DNA of 64,000 bases from assembly GCA_023701135.1 (NCBI GenBank), contig JAMPXP010000007.1, positions 124,001 through 188,000 on the forward strand, given 5' to 3'. Positions 46,578 to 54,873 of the stretch are shown here, piece after piece. A model generated the notes under the pieces. It made no database searches. It was given only the letters and a program-made list of their open reading frames with translations, and was not told where the DNA came from. The number at the start of each line of letters is the position of its first letter. Position 1 is the stretch's first letter. Position numbers and translations under genes: made by a program. This DNA comes from Desulfobacula sp. (GTDB taxonomy: Bacteria > Desulfobacterota > Desulfobacteria > Desulfobacterales > Desulfobacteraceae).

Positions 46578-46747
46578 ATAGGTTTCAGATGAGAACAGTA
46601 TTTATCGTCTTTTGGGTATTTTTAGTGCTCGCAGTCAACTGGGTTGCTGATGTGGAAGTTGTTGCCAAATTGGCTGTGGACCATCCATTTATTGAGTTCG
46701 TTCATAAAGCCATATGGCCTTATATCCATCGTCCCTATGTGTTTTAA
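46574..46747 (+). CDS. Small single-helix membrane protein, translationally coupled
   Basis: A 57-residue product whose ATG overlaps the stop of the GT-C-like gene (ATGA). It has one hydrophobic helix at about 8-25 (TVFIVFWVFLVLAVNWVA), then a short tail ending WPYIHRPYVF. I recognise no family. The coupling and the plausible helix suggest a partner or stabilising subunit of the preceding membrane protein, but chance coding cannot be excluded. Confidence 0.5.
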   Translation: MNRFQMRTVFIVFWVFLVLAVNWVADVEVVAKLAVDHPFIEFVHKAIWPYIHRPYVF

Positions 46748-46840
46748 TAAAATGATTTCAAGAAACATTTTACCAGTATTGTACAAGCAATTGGGTATGA
46801 CATGCTGATATGATTAGAGACCTCATATAAAGGCGGAAAT

Positions 46841-48655
46841 ATGTGCGGTATTGCAGGACTTTTTTCTTTATCAATGGGTATGGAGCTGAAAAATGAAGCG
46901 GTATCCCGCATGCTCAAAGCCATGCATCACCGTGGACCAAATGCCTCAAATCTGAGTGCGCATGACATTGGCGTGCTTGGCCACTCAAGACTGTCGGTTA
47001 TAGACCTTTCTGCCGATAGCCACCAGCCCATGAGGAGAGGGGATGTATGGATTGCATACAACGGTGAAGTCTATAATTTTCAAGAAGAGCGCAAACTGCT
47101 TGAACTTAAAGGCTTAAGGTTTTTTACCAAATCTGATACTGAGGTTTTGTTAGCCCTTTATGAGCATTATGGTGAACAATTTGTTACCCGATTGCGCGGC
47201 ATCTTTGCCTTTGCCCTCTATGATGAACGCACCGAGAGCCTTCTGTGTGCCCGTGACCATTTAGGGATAAAGCCTTTTCTTTATTCTCAGCAAGGTGGTG
47301 ATTTAATTTTTGCTTCTGAGATTAAGGCATTGCTTGCTTCAGGTCGAGTTTCCAGAGAAACTGACCGAACCAGTCTGCATGCGTTGATGCGGATAGGATC
47401 CGTGCCTCAACCTCGCACTATTTTGCGCGATGTTCGTTGCCTCATGCCAGGGCATATGATGCATTGGAAAAATGGCAAGCTTAACATAAAACGGTATTGG
47501 CAAATGGAAACGGGAAGAGTGCCTTTGAAAGGTCTTTCCTATCAGGATTTGATGGAAGCCACAAAAAAATGTGTGACTGAAAGCCTAAAACTTCAGCTTG
47601 TTGCCGATGTACCTCTGGGTGCATTTCTTTCTGGCGGTATTGACAGTTCGCTGCTCGTGGCGCTCATGCAGCATTCACAGGGAAATGTGCGTACGTTTTC
47701 CGTAGGTTTTGAATCCGGCCTAAACACAATCAGTTACGACGAAACAAATGATGCGGAAATGGTAGCTGGCTATCTTGGCTGCCGTCACGAGACCATTATT
47801 GTTGAGCGTAGTGAAATATTGAAGTGTCTACCAATCATAGCCCGTGATCTCGACCATCCAACAGTGGATGGCGTTAACTCGTGGTTTGTTTCCAGAGCTG
47901 CCGCACAAGAGCTTACCGTTGCTATTTCAGGCACGGGTGGAGATGAACTCTTTGCCGGGTATCCCTGGTTTAATGCCCTGTTTGAAGCTGGGTCACAGCC
48001 GGCATGGAAGCGCTGGCTTCAACGGTGCCTAAAAAAGGATGATTTCATTAGACGTTATGCAGCTCATTACTCCATATTCAGCCCGGAACAAACACTTGAA
48101 CTGTGCCCTGATGTTTCCAGTGATCCATTGCGGCTTGATCCGCTTCCAACTGCTGATGTTCTGGAACGGGTTACGGGACTTACTCTATCCGGGTATACAG
48201 GCAATCAGCTCCTGTTCGATATTGATACAGCTTCCATGGCTCATTCACTTGAGGTGCGGGTTCCTTTGCTGGACGTAAAATTGCTTGATTTTGCACTTTC
48301 GCTTCCCCCTGAAGCCAAAATTGGCTTGGGAAATGCTACGGCACCAACCGGAAGTTATGCCCACACAGGAATCAAACGGATACTCCTTGATATCGGCAAA
48401 GATATGCTTCCGCCAGAGTTTACCAAACGAACCAAACGCGGGTTCACACTCCCATTTGATGGCTGGCTGCGCAGTCTGTTGCGGGATACCTGCCGTGAAC
48501 TTCTTTCTGAAGAAGTTGTACGTCGCCGTGGTTTTTTCAGCCCAGCCGCTGCCATTTCCGTCTGGTCTGATTTTGAAAACCACAAGGCCTATTGGCCACA
48601 AGTTTGGATATTGATGATGACGGAACTGTGGGCACAGCAGGTGCTTGACGCTTAA
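46841..48655 (+). CDS. Asparagine-synthetase-like amidotransferase 1
   Basis: A 604-residue AsnB-family protein. The N-terminal glutaminase starts MCGIAGLF, with Cys2 nucleophile and YNGEVYNF. The synthetase domain has the PP-loop FLSGGIDSS at about residue 262-270. In place of the SGEGSDE of true asparagine synthetase it reads SGTGGDELFAGYPW, with Thr365 where E. coli has the catalytic Glu348. In polysaccharide loci such enzymes (for example WbpS) convert uronic acid carboxyls to amides, which I infer here. It is followed by an epimerase-aminotransferase pair. Confidence 0.85.
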   Translation: MCGIAGLFSLSMGMELKNEAVSRMLKAMHHRGPNASNLSAHDIGVLGHSRLSVIDLSADSHQPMRRGDVWIAYNGEVYNFQEERKLLELKGLRFFTKSDTEVLLALYEHYGEQFVTRLRGIFAFALYDERTESLLCARDHLGIKPFLYSQQGGDLIFASEIKALLASGRVSRETDRTSLHALMRIGSVPQPRTILRDVRCLMPGHMMHWKNGKLNIKRYWQMETGRVPLKGLSYQDLMEATKKCVTESLKLQLVADVPLGAFLSGGIDSSLLVALMQHSQGNVRTFSVGFESGLNTISYDETNDAEMVAGYLGCRHETIIVERSEILKCLPIIARDLDHPTVDGVNSWFVSRAAAQELTVAISGTGGDELFAGYPWFNALFEAGSQPAWKRWLQRCLKKDDFIRRYAAHYSIFSPEQTLELCPDVSSDPLRLDPLPTADVLERVTGLTLSGYTGNQLLFDIDTASMAHSLEVRVPLLDVKLLDFALSLPPEAKIGLGNATAPTGSYAHTGIKRILLDIGKDMLPPEFTKRTKRGFTLPFDGWLRSLLRDTCRELLSEEVVRRRGFFSPAAAISVWSDFENHKAYWPQVWILMMTELWAQQVLDA

Positions 48656-48706
48656 GCGGGTCTAAAGTTTTACAATAATAAAAAATGAATGGAGACTTGT
48701 ATACTT

Positions 48707-49669
48707 ATGAATTTATCTGAAAAAAGGATAGTCCTTATTGGAGGCGCGGGTTTGGTAGGGTCTCATATTGTTGACCAACTCATCAAAGAACCTGTTTCCG
48801 AGATTGTCGTATTTGATAATTTTGTTCGCGGTTCACGAGCCCATCTGGCCGATGCATCGAAGTCATCCAAGGTTCGGATAGTCGAAGGTTCTATGACTGA
48901 TGGCACTGCATTGCGCGAAGTACTTAAAAATGCAGATGGTGTTTTCCTGCTGGCATCTCTATGGCTTGGTGAATGCGTCAGTGATCCAAGAAGTGCTTGG
49001 CAGGTGAACACCATGGGGACTTGGGAAGTGATAGAAGCCTGTCTTGAGCAAGGGGTTCAACGCATTGTTTATTCCTCGTCCGCATCGGTGTATGGCAATG
49101 CCCTCGTTACACCCATGACGGAAGACCATCCTTTTAACAACCGCACCACCTATGGCGCCACAAAAATCGCCAATGAGCAGATGTTACGTGCCATTTATGA
49201 ACAGCATAAGATACCGTACATAGGCTTTCGTTATATGAACATCTATGGCCCCCGTATGGATTATCATGGTACTTATGTCAGTGTCATCATGAAGGTGTTG
49301 GACCGTATTTTTGCTGGAAAACCACCTCTTGTCTTTGGTGATGGGAGTCAGATGTTTGATTTTATCTATGTTGATGACGTCGCTCGTGCCAATATTTTGG
49401 GCATGAAGGCGGAATGTGCCGATGAGTTTTTTAATATCGGAACAGGAATTGGCACTACCATCAAAGATGTTGTTAATCTTCTCCTTAAACTTACAGCTTC
49501 TGATCAGAAAATTGAATATCGTCCTGAAGAAACAAGTTTTGTAACCTACCGTATCGGTTCCACAGAAAAAGCGGAAAGGCTGTTCAATTTCAAAAGCATT
49601 ATACCCCTTGAGGAAGGCTTGAAAAAAGTCGTTGAATGGCGCTTGGCCGAAAAGGATAATAATCTATGA
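48707..49669 (+). CDS. NAD-dependent nucleotide-sugar epimerase/dehydratase (second pair)
   Basis: A 320-residue extended short-chain reductase with IVLIGGAGLVGSHIVDQL, YSSSASVYGN, catalytic YGATK and RYMNIYGPRMDYHG. It may be a UDP-sugar epimerase or dehydratase feeding the aminotransferase that overlaps it by four bases. ATG 48707 gives a protein starting at the first beta strand. Another in-frame ATG at 48689 adds only six residues. Confidence 0.83.
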   Translation: MNLSEKRIVLIGGAGLVGSHIVDQLIKEPVSEIVVFDNFVRGSRAHLADASKSSKVRIVEGSMTDGTALREVLKNADGVFLLASLWLGECVSDPRSAWQVNTMGTWEVIEACLEQGVQRIVYSSSASVYGNALVTPMTEDHPFNNRTTYGATKIANEQMLRAIYEQHKIPYIGFRYMNIYGPRMDYHGTYVSVIMKVLDRIFAGKPPLVFGDGSQMFDFIYVDDVARANILGMKAECADEFFNIGTGIGTTIKDVVNLLLKLTASDQKIEYRPEETSFVTYRIGSTEKAERLFNFKSIIPLEEGLKKVVEWRLAEKDNNL

Positions 49670-50835
49670 AGATTCCCATATCAAAACCATGGTTCGGTGA
49701 AGAAGAAAAACAGATCATTGCTGAGGTTATAGAATCTGGATGGGTCGTTCAGGGCCCCAAGGTATCGGCGTTTGAACACAAATTTTGCGGATACTCCGGT
49801 TCGAGTTTTGCTTTAGCAACTTCCTCATGTACTACGGCTTTGCATCTTGCCCTTTTATCATTAGGGATGGCTCCCGGCTCCGAGGTTGTCGTTCCGGCTT
49901 TTACCTGGGTGGCCACCGCAAACGTGGTGGAGATGATCGGTGCTCATCCGGTTTTTGTTGATATTGACCCGAAGACGTACAATATGGATGTAAAACTCCT
50001 TGAGAAAGCCATTACACCCAAGACACAAGCAGTCATTCCTGTTTCACTTTTCGGCTTGAGCGCAGATATGGGGCCCATTCTGGATTTGGCCCGAAAGCAT
50101 GGATTCAAAGTTATCGAAGATGCCGCCTGCGCTTTGGGCTCCTTGTACCAAGGTCATCACGCTGGGACTCTGGGCGACGCCGGGTGCTTCAGTTTTCATC
50201 CGAGAAAGTCCATAACCACCGGCGAGGGAGGTATGTTGATAACCGGTAGCAATGCCGTATCAGATGTTGCTCGGTCGTTGCGTGATCATGGTGCTTCAAT
50301 CACCGACTTATCCAGGCATTTGGGGGCACGGCCCTATCTTCTTCCGGAGTTCAATCATTTGGGTTACAATTATCGAATGACGGATCTCCAAGGAGCATTG
50401 GGTGTGATACAGATGGAACGTCTGGAACAGATAATAGAGCGCCGCATAACCCTTGCCCGACGTTACGATGATGCTCTTAAGGAATTTTCCTGGTTGAGCC
50501 CGCCCTTTGTTCCAGATGGCTATCGGCATGCCTATCAAGCGTATGTTTGTCGTTTTTTGCCGGAAACTGTCAGCCTGGATCATGTGGCCGAACAAAACGC
50601 CAAGCGCAATGCACTGATGGATCGCCTTGAAGCAGTTGGAGTTTCCACTCGCCCGGGAACACATGCCGTCCATATGTTGGGCTATTATCGGAACAAATAT
50701 GGGCTTAAACCGGTCGATTTCCCTCAAGCCTATCTGGCGGATCAATTAACGTTAACATTGCCCCTATATGCTCAAATGACGGAACAAGAGCAGGGCTATG
50801 TTATTGCTGCACTGGAAGCCAATTATGAAATATAG
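49666..50835 (+). CDS. DegT-family sugar aminotransferase (second pair)
   Basis: A 389-residue PLP aminotransferase with WVVQGPKVSAFE, ATSSCTTALHLALLSLG, VVPAFTWVATANVVEMIGA and the PLP lysine in [16 protein letters not shown]. Similar in arrangement to the gene at 39410. It probably makes a second amino sugar for the polymer. ATGA overlap with the upstream epimerase. Confidence 0.88.
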   Translation: MKIPISKPWFGEEEKQIIAEVIESGWVVQGPKVSAFEHKFCGYSGSSFALATSSCTTALHLALLSLGMAPGSEVVVPAFTWVATANVVEMIGAHPVFVDIDPKTYNMDVKLLEKAITPKTQAVIPVSLFGLSADMGPILDLARKHGFKVIEDAACALGSLYQGHHAGTLGDAGCFSFHPRKSITTGEGGMLITGSNAVSDVARSLRDHGASITDLSRHLGARPYLLPEFNHLGYNYRMTDLQGALGVIQMERLEQIIERRITLARRYDDALKEFSWLSPPFVPDGYRHAYQAYVCRFLPETVSLDHVAEQNAKRNALMDRLEAVGVSTRPGTHAVHMLGYYRNKYGLKPVDFPQAYLADQLTLTLPLYAQMTEQEQGYVIAALEANYEI

Positions 50836-50995
50836 TTTTTCGAACCGAAATAAAGCAACAAACAAAGGTTTCCAAATCTGAATAAAAAGTTGAAAAGAGA
50901 TCTTGCAGCCGACAGCCTATAACAATATAGAACATAATTGATCATAAAAGGATCAGTATCTATTACAACAGTGTATACATAAAAGCTCTGGGGTT

Positions 50996-52015
50996 ATGAC
51001 ATTCGCGTTTATAAATTCTTATACTGTAGAGGGAATAAATTTTATATGCCCTGAGCATTTGATGGATCTTCACCCAACCTATGGACAGAATAATGAATTA
51101 TGCGCCTTGATGTGTCCAAATGGTTGTTGTTTTCCTGTGGTCAACAATATCATTCGATTCGTTTCAAATTACAATTACGCAAATTCATTCGGCTTGCAAT
51201 GGAATACTTTTAGAACAACTCAACTAGACTCTCAAACGGGTTTGTCTGTTTCCTATGATCGACTACAGCGTTGTTTAGGAGGCTCATTGGCATGCGTAAA
51301 GGATAGGTTGATCTTAGAAGCCGGCTGTGGAGCTGGCCGTTTTACCGAGATTCTTCTTAAGGCAGGTGGACGTGTGGTGGCAGCAGATATTTCTTCAGCA
51401 GTCGAAGCAAATTGTCTTAACTGTCAATCTTTTGATCATTACTGGCCCATTCAAACCGATATTGTTCGCTTGCCGTTTGAGAATAATCAATTTGATTTGG
51501 TAATTTGTATTGGAGTTTGTCAGCATACTCCAAGCCCGGAAAAAACTATCGAATCTCTTTGTGCACAAGTCAAACCCGGTGGATTATTGGTCTTGGATCA
51601 CTACACCTATGGTTATCCTGTTACGCTTTCGCGCAGACTGATACGTTCATTATTACTGACTGTTTCAGAAAACATGGCATTAAACTTTTGTAAACTCATG
51701 ATTCTATTCCTTTGGCCAATTCACAAAAAACTTTGGGAGAAGGCGTTGAAATCTTCTTTTTGGGCATCGGTTCGTAACAAATTTGTCAAGTTTTCTCCTG
51801 TCGTTGATTATCATGATTCCTATCCACAGCTTTCGCCAGGACTTCTTAAAGCTTGGGCTTTATTAGATACACACGATACGCTTACAGATGTCTATAAACA
51901 TTTACGCAGTGCCAAAGAAATTTTTAACAAATTGAGCTCGTGTGGGATGATAAATATTGAAACCAGTTATGGCGGCAATGGCGTAGAGGCCAGGGCCAAC
52001 AAACCGAATATTTGA
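50996..52015 (+). CDS. SAM methyltransferase with N-terminal Trm112-like ribbon
   Basis: A 339-residue protein. The N-terminal 60 residues (ICPEHL, LMCPNGCCFPVVNNIIRFV) look like a Trm112-type zinc ribbon, partly degenerate. A class I methyltransferase domain follows with LILEAGCGAGRFTEILLKAG, VVAADISSAVEANCL and FDLVICIGVCQHTP. Target unknown; probably a sugar. It stands alone after a 160-base gap that has no other gene or obvious promoter. Confidence 0.82.
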   Translation: MTFAFINSYTVEGINFICPEHLMDLHPTYGQNNELCALMCPNGCCFPVVNNIIRFVSNYNYANSFGLQWNTFRTTQLDSQTGLSVSYDRLQRCLGGSLACVKDRLILEAGCGAGRFTEILLKAGGRVVAADISSAVEANCLNCQSFDHYWPIQTDIVRLPFENNQFDLVICIGVCQHTPSPEKTIESLCAQVKPGGLLVLDHYTYGYPVTLSRRLIRSLLLTVSENMALNFCKLMILFLWPIHKKLWEKALKSSFWASVRNKFVKFSPVVDYHDSYPQLSPGLLKAWALLDTHDTLTDVYKHLRSAKEIFNKLSSCGMINIETSYGGNGVEARANKPNI

Positions 52016-52114
52016 ATTTTATAAATCGAACCGGATTGCATTCATTTGGCAAGAAGTTCAAGTCTAAAAATCGATCATTTCTTATATTAAAATATATTTA
52101 AGGCTTAATTTTAT

Positions 52115-54028
52115 ATGTGCGGTATAGCAGGAATATTCAACCTTGATGGTGCCCCTGTATCACAGGTCATACTGAAACGGATGACCGATGCTATAGCCCA
52201 TCGGGGGCCCGATGGCGAAGGCCATATAGTGGAAGGCCATGTGGGGATAGGCCATAGGCGTCTTGCCATCATCGACCTTTCGCCTGCAGGCCATCAGCCA
52301 ATGCAGACAACCGATGGAACCCTGATACTTACCTATAATGGGGAGATTTATAATTTTCAAGCACTACGGACCGAATTAGAAAGTCTCGGGCACCACTTCC
52401 ACTCTCGGACCGACTCAGAGGTGGTACTGAATGCTTACGCCCAGTGGGGTGCCGCTTGTGTTTCCCTTTTTAACGGTATGTTTGCCTTTGCCATTTGGGA
52501 TAAACAGAACCAGAAATTGTTTATGGCTCGTGACCGTTATGGTATCAAACCTATCTATTATGCTATCTTCGGGTCGACACTTCTGTTCGGTTCAGAACAA
52601 AAAGCCATGTTCCAGCACCCGGCCTGCAGAAGAGAGCTTGATACTGATGTAATGCTTGAATATTTCACCTTTCAGAATATCTTCACTGATCGGACCTTTC
52701 TGAAAAGTATAAAGCTTCTCCCGGCAGGATGTTACGCAACCATTCCCCTTGGTGGTACTGGGCTGGAAATTATCAAATACTGGGATTACTTTTTCCAAGA
52801 ACCGGAACAACCGCTTGCTGAAGAGGAATATGTTGAAGAACTTGATCTTCTTTTTCGTCAGGCAGTCAACCGGCAATTGGTCAGTGATGTTGATATTGGT
52901 TCTTATCTCTCCGGCGGTATGGACTCCGGATCCATTACTGCCATTGCTGCCAAACAATTGCCATACATGAAAACCTTCACCTGCGGTTTTGATCTCAACT
53001 CGGTTTCGGGTCTTGAAATCAGTTTTGATGAACGTTCCAAAGCCGAGTACATGTCATATCTGTTCAAAACGGAGCATTATGAAATGGTTTTAAAATCAGG
53101 TGATATGGAGAGGATCCTTCCCCGAATGGCCTGGCATCTCGAAGACCCCAGGGTCGGACAGAGCTACCCAAACTTCTATACTGCCCAACTGGCATCCAAG
53201 TTTGTCAAGGTGTGTCTTTCCGGTGCCGGTGGTGATGAACTGTTCGGCGGTTACCCATGGCGTTATTATCGTGCAGTGGTTAACAATAGCTTTGAAGACT
53301 ATGTGGATAAATACTATGCCTTCTGGCAGAGATTGATGCCCAATTCAACAATTAAAGAGGTTTTTGCCCCCATTTGGAGAGACGTAAGCCATGTCTGGAC
53401 TCGTGATATCTTCCGTGACGTCTTCCACAAGCATGAGCATAAGTTGGAAAGCCCCGAGGACTACATTAACCATTCCTTATACTTTGAGGCAAAAACTTTC
53501 CTTCACGGTCTTTTGGTAGTTGAGGACAAGCTTTCAATGGCACACTCTCTTGAAACTCGTGTTCCTTTTCTGGATAACGATCTGGTTGATTTTGCCATGC
53601 GCCTGCCCGTGAGTATGAAGCTTCGAGGCCTTGCAGAATTTGTAGAGATGAATGAGAACGAGCCTGGATTTAAAACAGCCAAATATTTTCAAAAAACCAA
53701 TGACGGCAAATTGCTTCTGCGCAAGGTAATGGAGCGATACATCCCCAGCCGGATAACCGATGCAGAGAAACAGGGCTTTTCAGCTCCGGATGCCTCATGG
53801 TTCAAGGGAGAAAGCATTGACTATGTAAAAAGGGTTCTGTTTGATAAGCATTCCAGAATTTACGATTATATGGATCGTAATGCGGTGCTGCGTATGGTTA
53901 ATGAACATCTGGAAGGCAGACAGAACCGCCGGCTGTTGATCTGGTCGTTGCTCAATGTGGAAAATTGGATAAGGCTTTTCCTGGATGAGCAGAATGCGTG
54001 TGTCATGTTGGAAGGTAAACTATCATGA
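52115..54028 (+). CDS. Asparagine-synthetase-like amidotransferase 2
   Basis: A 637-residue AsnB-family protein: MCGIAGIFNLDG with Cys2, glutaminase YNGEIYNF, and PP-loop YLSGGMDSG. The synthetase loop SGAGGDELFGGYPW has Ala371 at the place of the E. coli Glu348 catalytic residue. The C-terminus continues through VVEDKLSMAHSLETRVPFLD. Like its paralog at 46841 it may amidate a uronic acid or similar carboxyl. It overlaps the ABC permease gene by four bases, linking it to polymer export. Confidence 0.85.
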   Translation: MCGIAGIFNLDGAPVSQVILKRMTDAIAHRGPDGEGHIVEGHVGIGHRRLAIIDLSPAGHQPMQTTDGTLILTYNGEIYNFQALRTELESLGHHFHSRTDSEVVLNAYAQWGAACVSLFNGMFAFAIWDKQNQKLFMARDRYGIKPIYYAIFGSTLLFGSEQKAMFQHPACRRELDTDVMLEYFTFQNIFTDRTFLKSIKLLPAGCYATIPLGGTGLEIIKYWDYFFQEPEQPLAEEEYVEELDLLFRQAVNRQLVSDVDIGSYLSGGMDSGSITAIAAKQLPYMKTFTCGFDLNSVSGLEISFDERSKAEYMSYLFKTEHYEMVLKSGDMERILPRMAWHLEDPRVGQSYPNFYTAQLASKFVKVCLSGAGGDELFGGYPWRYYRAVVNNSFEDYVDKYYAFWQRLMPNSTIKEVFAPIWRDVSHVWTRDIFRDVFHKHEHKLESPEDYINHSLYFEAKTFLHGLLVVEDKLSMAHSLETRVPFLDNDLVDFAMRLPVSMKLRGLAEFVEMNENEPGFKTAKYFQKTNDGKLLLRKVMERYIPSRITDAEKQGFSAPDASWFKGESIDYVKRVLFDKHSRIYDYMDRNAVLRMVNEHLEGRQNRRLLIWSLLNVENWIRLFLDEQNACVMLEGKLS

Positions 54029-54858
54029 GCCGCCTCAACCCGATAAAACACTTCCTGGCTTTCCGTGAACTTGTCGGGCTACTCACACGTCACCGTCAAT
54101 TGACCTTTGAAATGGCTAAGCGTGAAATAACCGAGCGTTATTCCGGCCAGGTATTTGGTGCTTTCTGGACCATCGGGCATCCGCTTTGTCTTATGGGGGT
54201 TTATGTATTCATCTTTGCTGTTGTCTTTAAGATTAAAATCGGAGGTACACTTGAATTGCCGCTTGATTACACCACCTACCTCCTCTCCGGACTCATACCC
54301 TGGATGTGTTTCCAGGAAACGCTTTCTAAAGGGGCCGGTGTCATTATAGCCAACGCCAACTTGGTCAAACAGGTGATATTCCCGATAGAAATACTACCGG
54401 TTAAGGGAGTAATCGTATCTCTCCTTAATCTGCTGATTTCTCTTTTAATCCTGATCATCTATGTGCTTGCAACAAATCACTCCCTTCCGGCGATGTATTT
54501 GATGGTGCCAATCCTTGTTTTACTGCAGACACTCGGTATGATAGGCGCCAGCTATATTTTATCCTCCGTTGGTGTCTATTTCAGGGATCTAAAGGATTTT
54601 ATACAAGTTTTCTGTATGATCGGCATGTATATCATGCCGATTTTTTATCTTCCCAGTCAGGTTCCGGCGATATTCAGATTTGTTTTGTATATCAATCCAT
54701 TCAGTTACCTGGTCTGGTGCTATCAAGATATCCTTTATTTTGGAAGAATACAGCATTGGTGGGTATGGGCAGTCTTTGCTATTCTTTGTCTGGGAGCTTT
54801 TTATGTGGGTTACCGTGTGTTTAGAAAATTGAAAACCATGTTTGGAAATGTACTTTAA
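54025..54858 (+). CDS. wzm: Polysaccharide ABC exporter permease (Wzm type)
   Basis: A 277-residue ABC-2 permease with six membrane helices. An N-terminal amphipathic stretch contains KREITERYSGQVFGAFWTIG, then GLIPWMCFQETLSKG, and the late FYLPSQVPAIFRFVLYINPF. It forms the channel that moves lipid-linked polymer across the inner membrane with the ATPase encoded next. ATGA overlap with the amidotransferase gene. Confidence 0.92.
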   Translation: MSRLNPIKHFLAFRELVGLLTRHRQLTFEMAKREITERYSGQVFGAFWTIGHPLCLMGVYVFIFAVVFKIKIGGTLELPLDYTTYLLSGLIPWMCFQETLSKGAGVIIANANLVKQVIFPIEILPVKGVIVSLLNLLISLLILIIYVLATNHSLPAMYLMVPILVLLQTLGMIGASYILSSVGVYFRDLKDFIQVFCMIGMYIMPIFYLPSQVPAIFRFVLYINPFSYLVWCYQDILYFGRIQHWWVWAVFAILCLGAFYVGYRVFRKLKTMFGNVL

Positions 54859-54873
54859 CTTTTTGGAGCAAGC

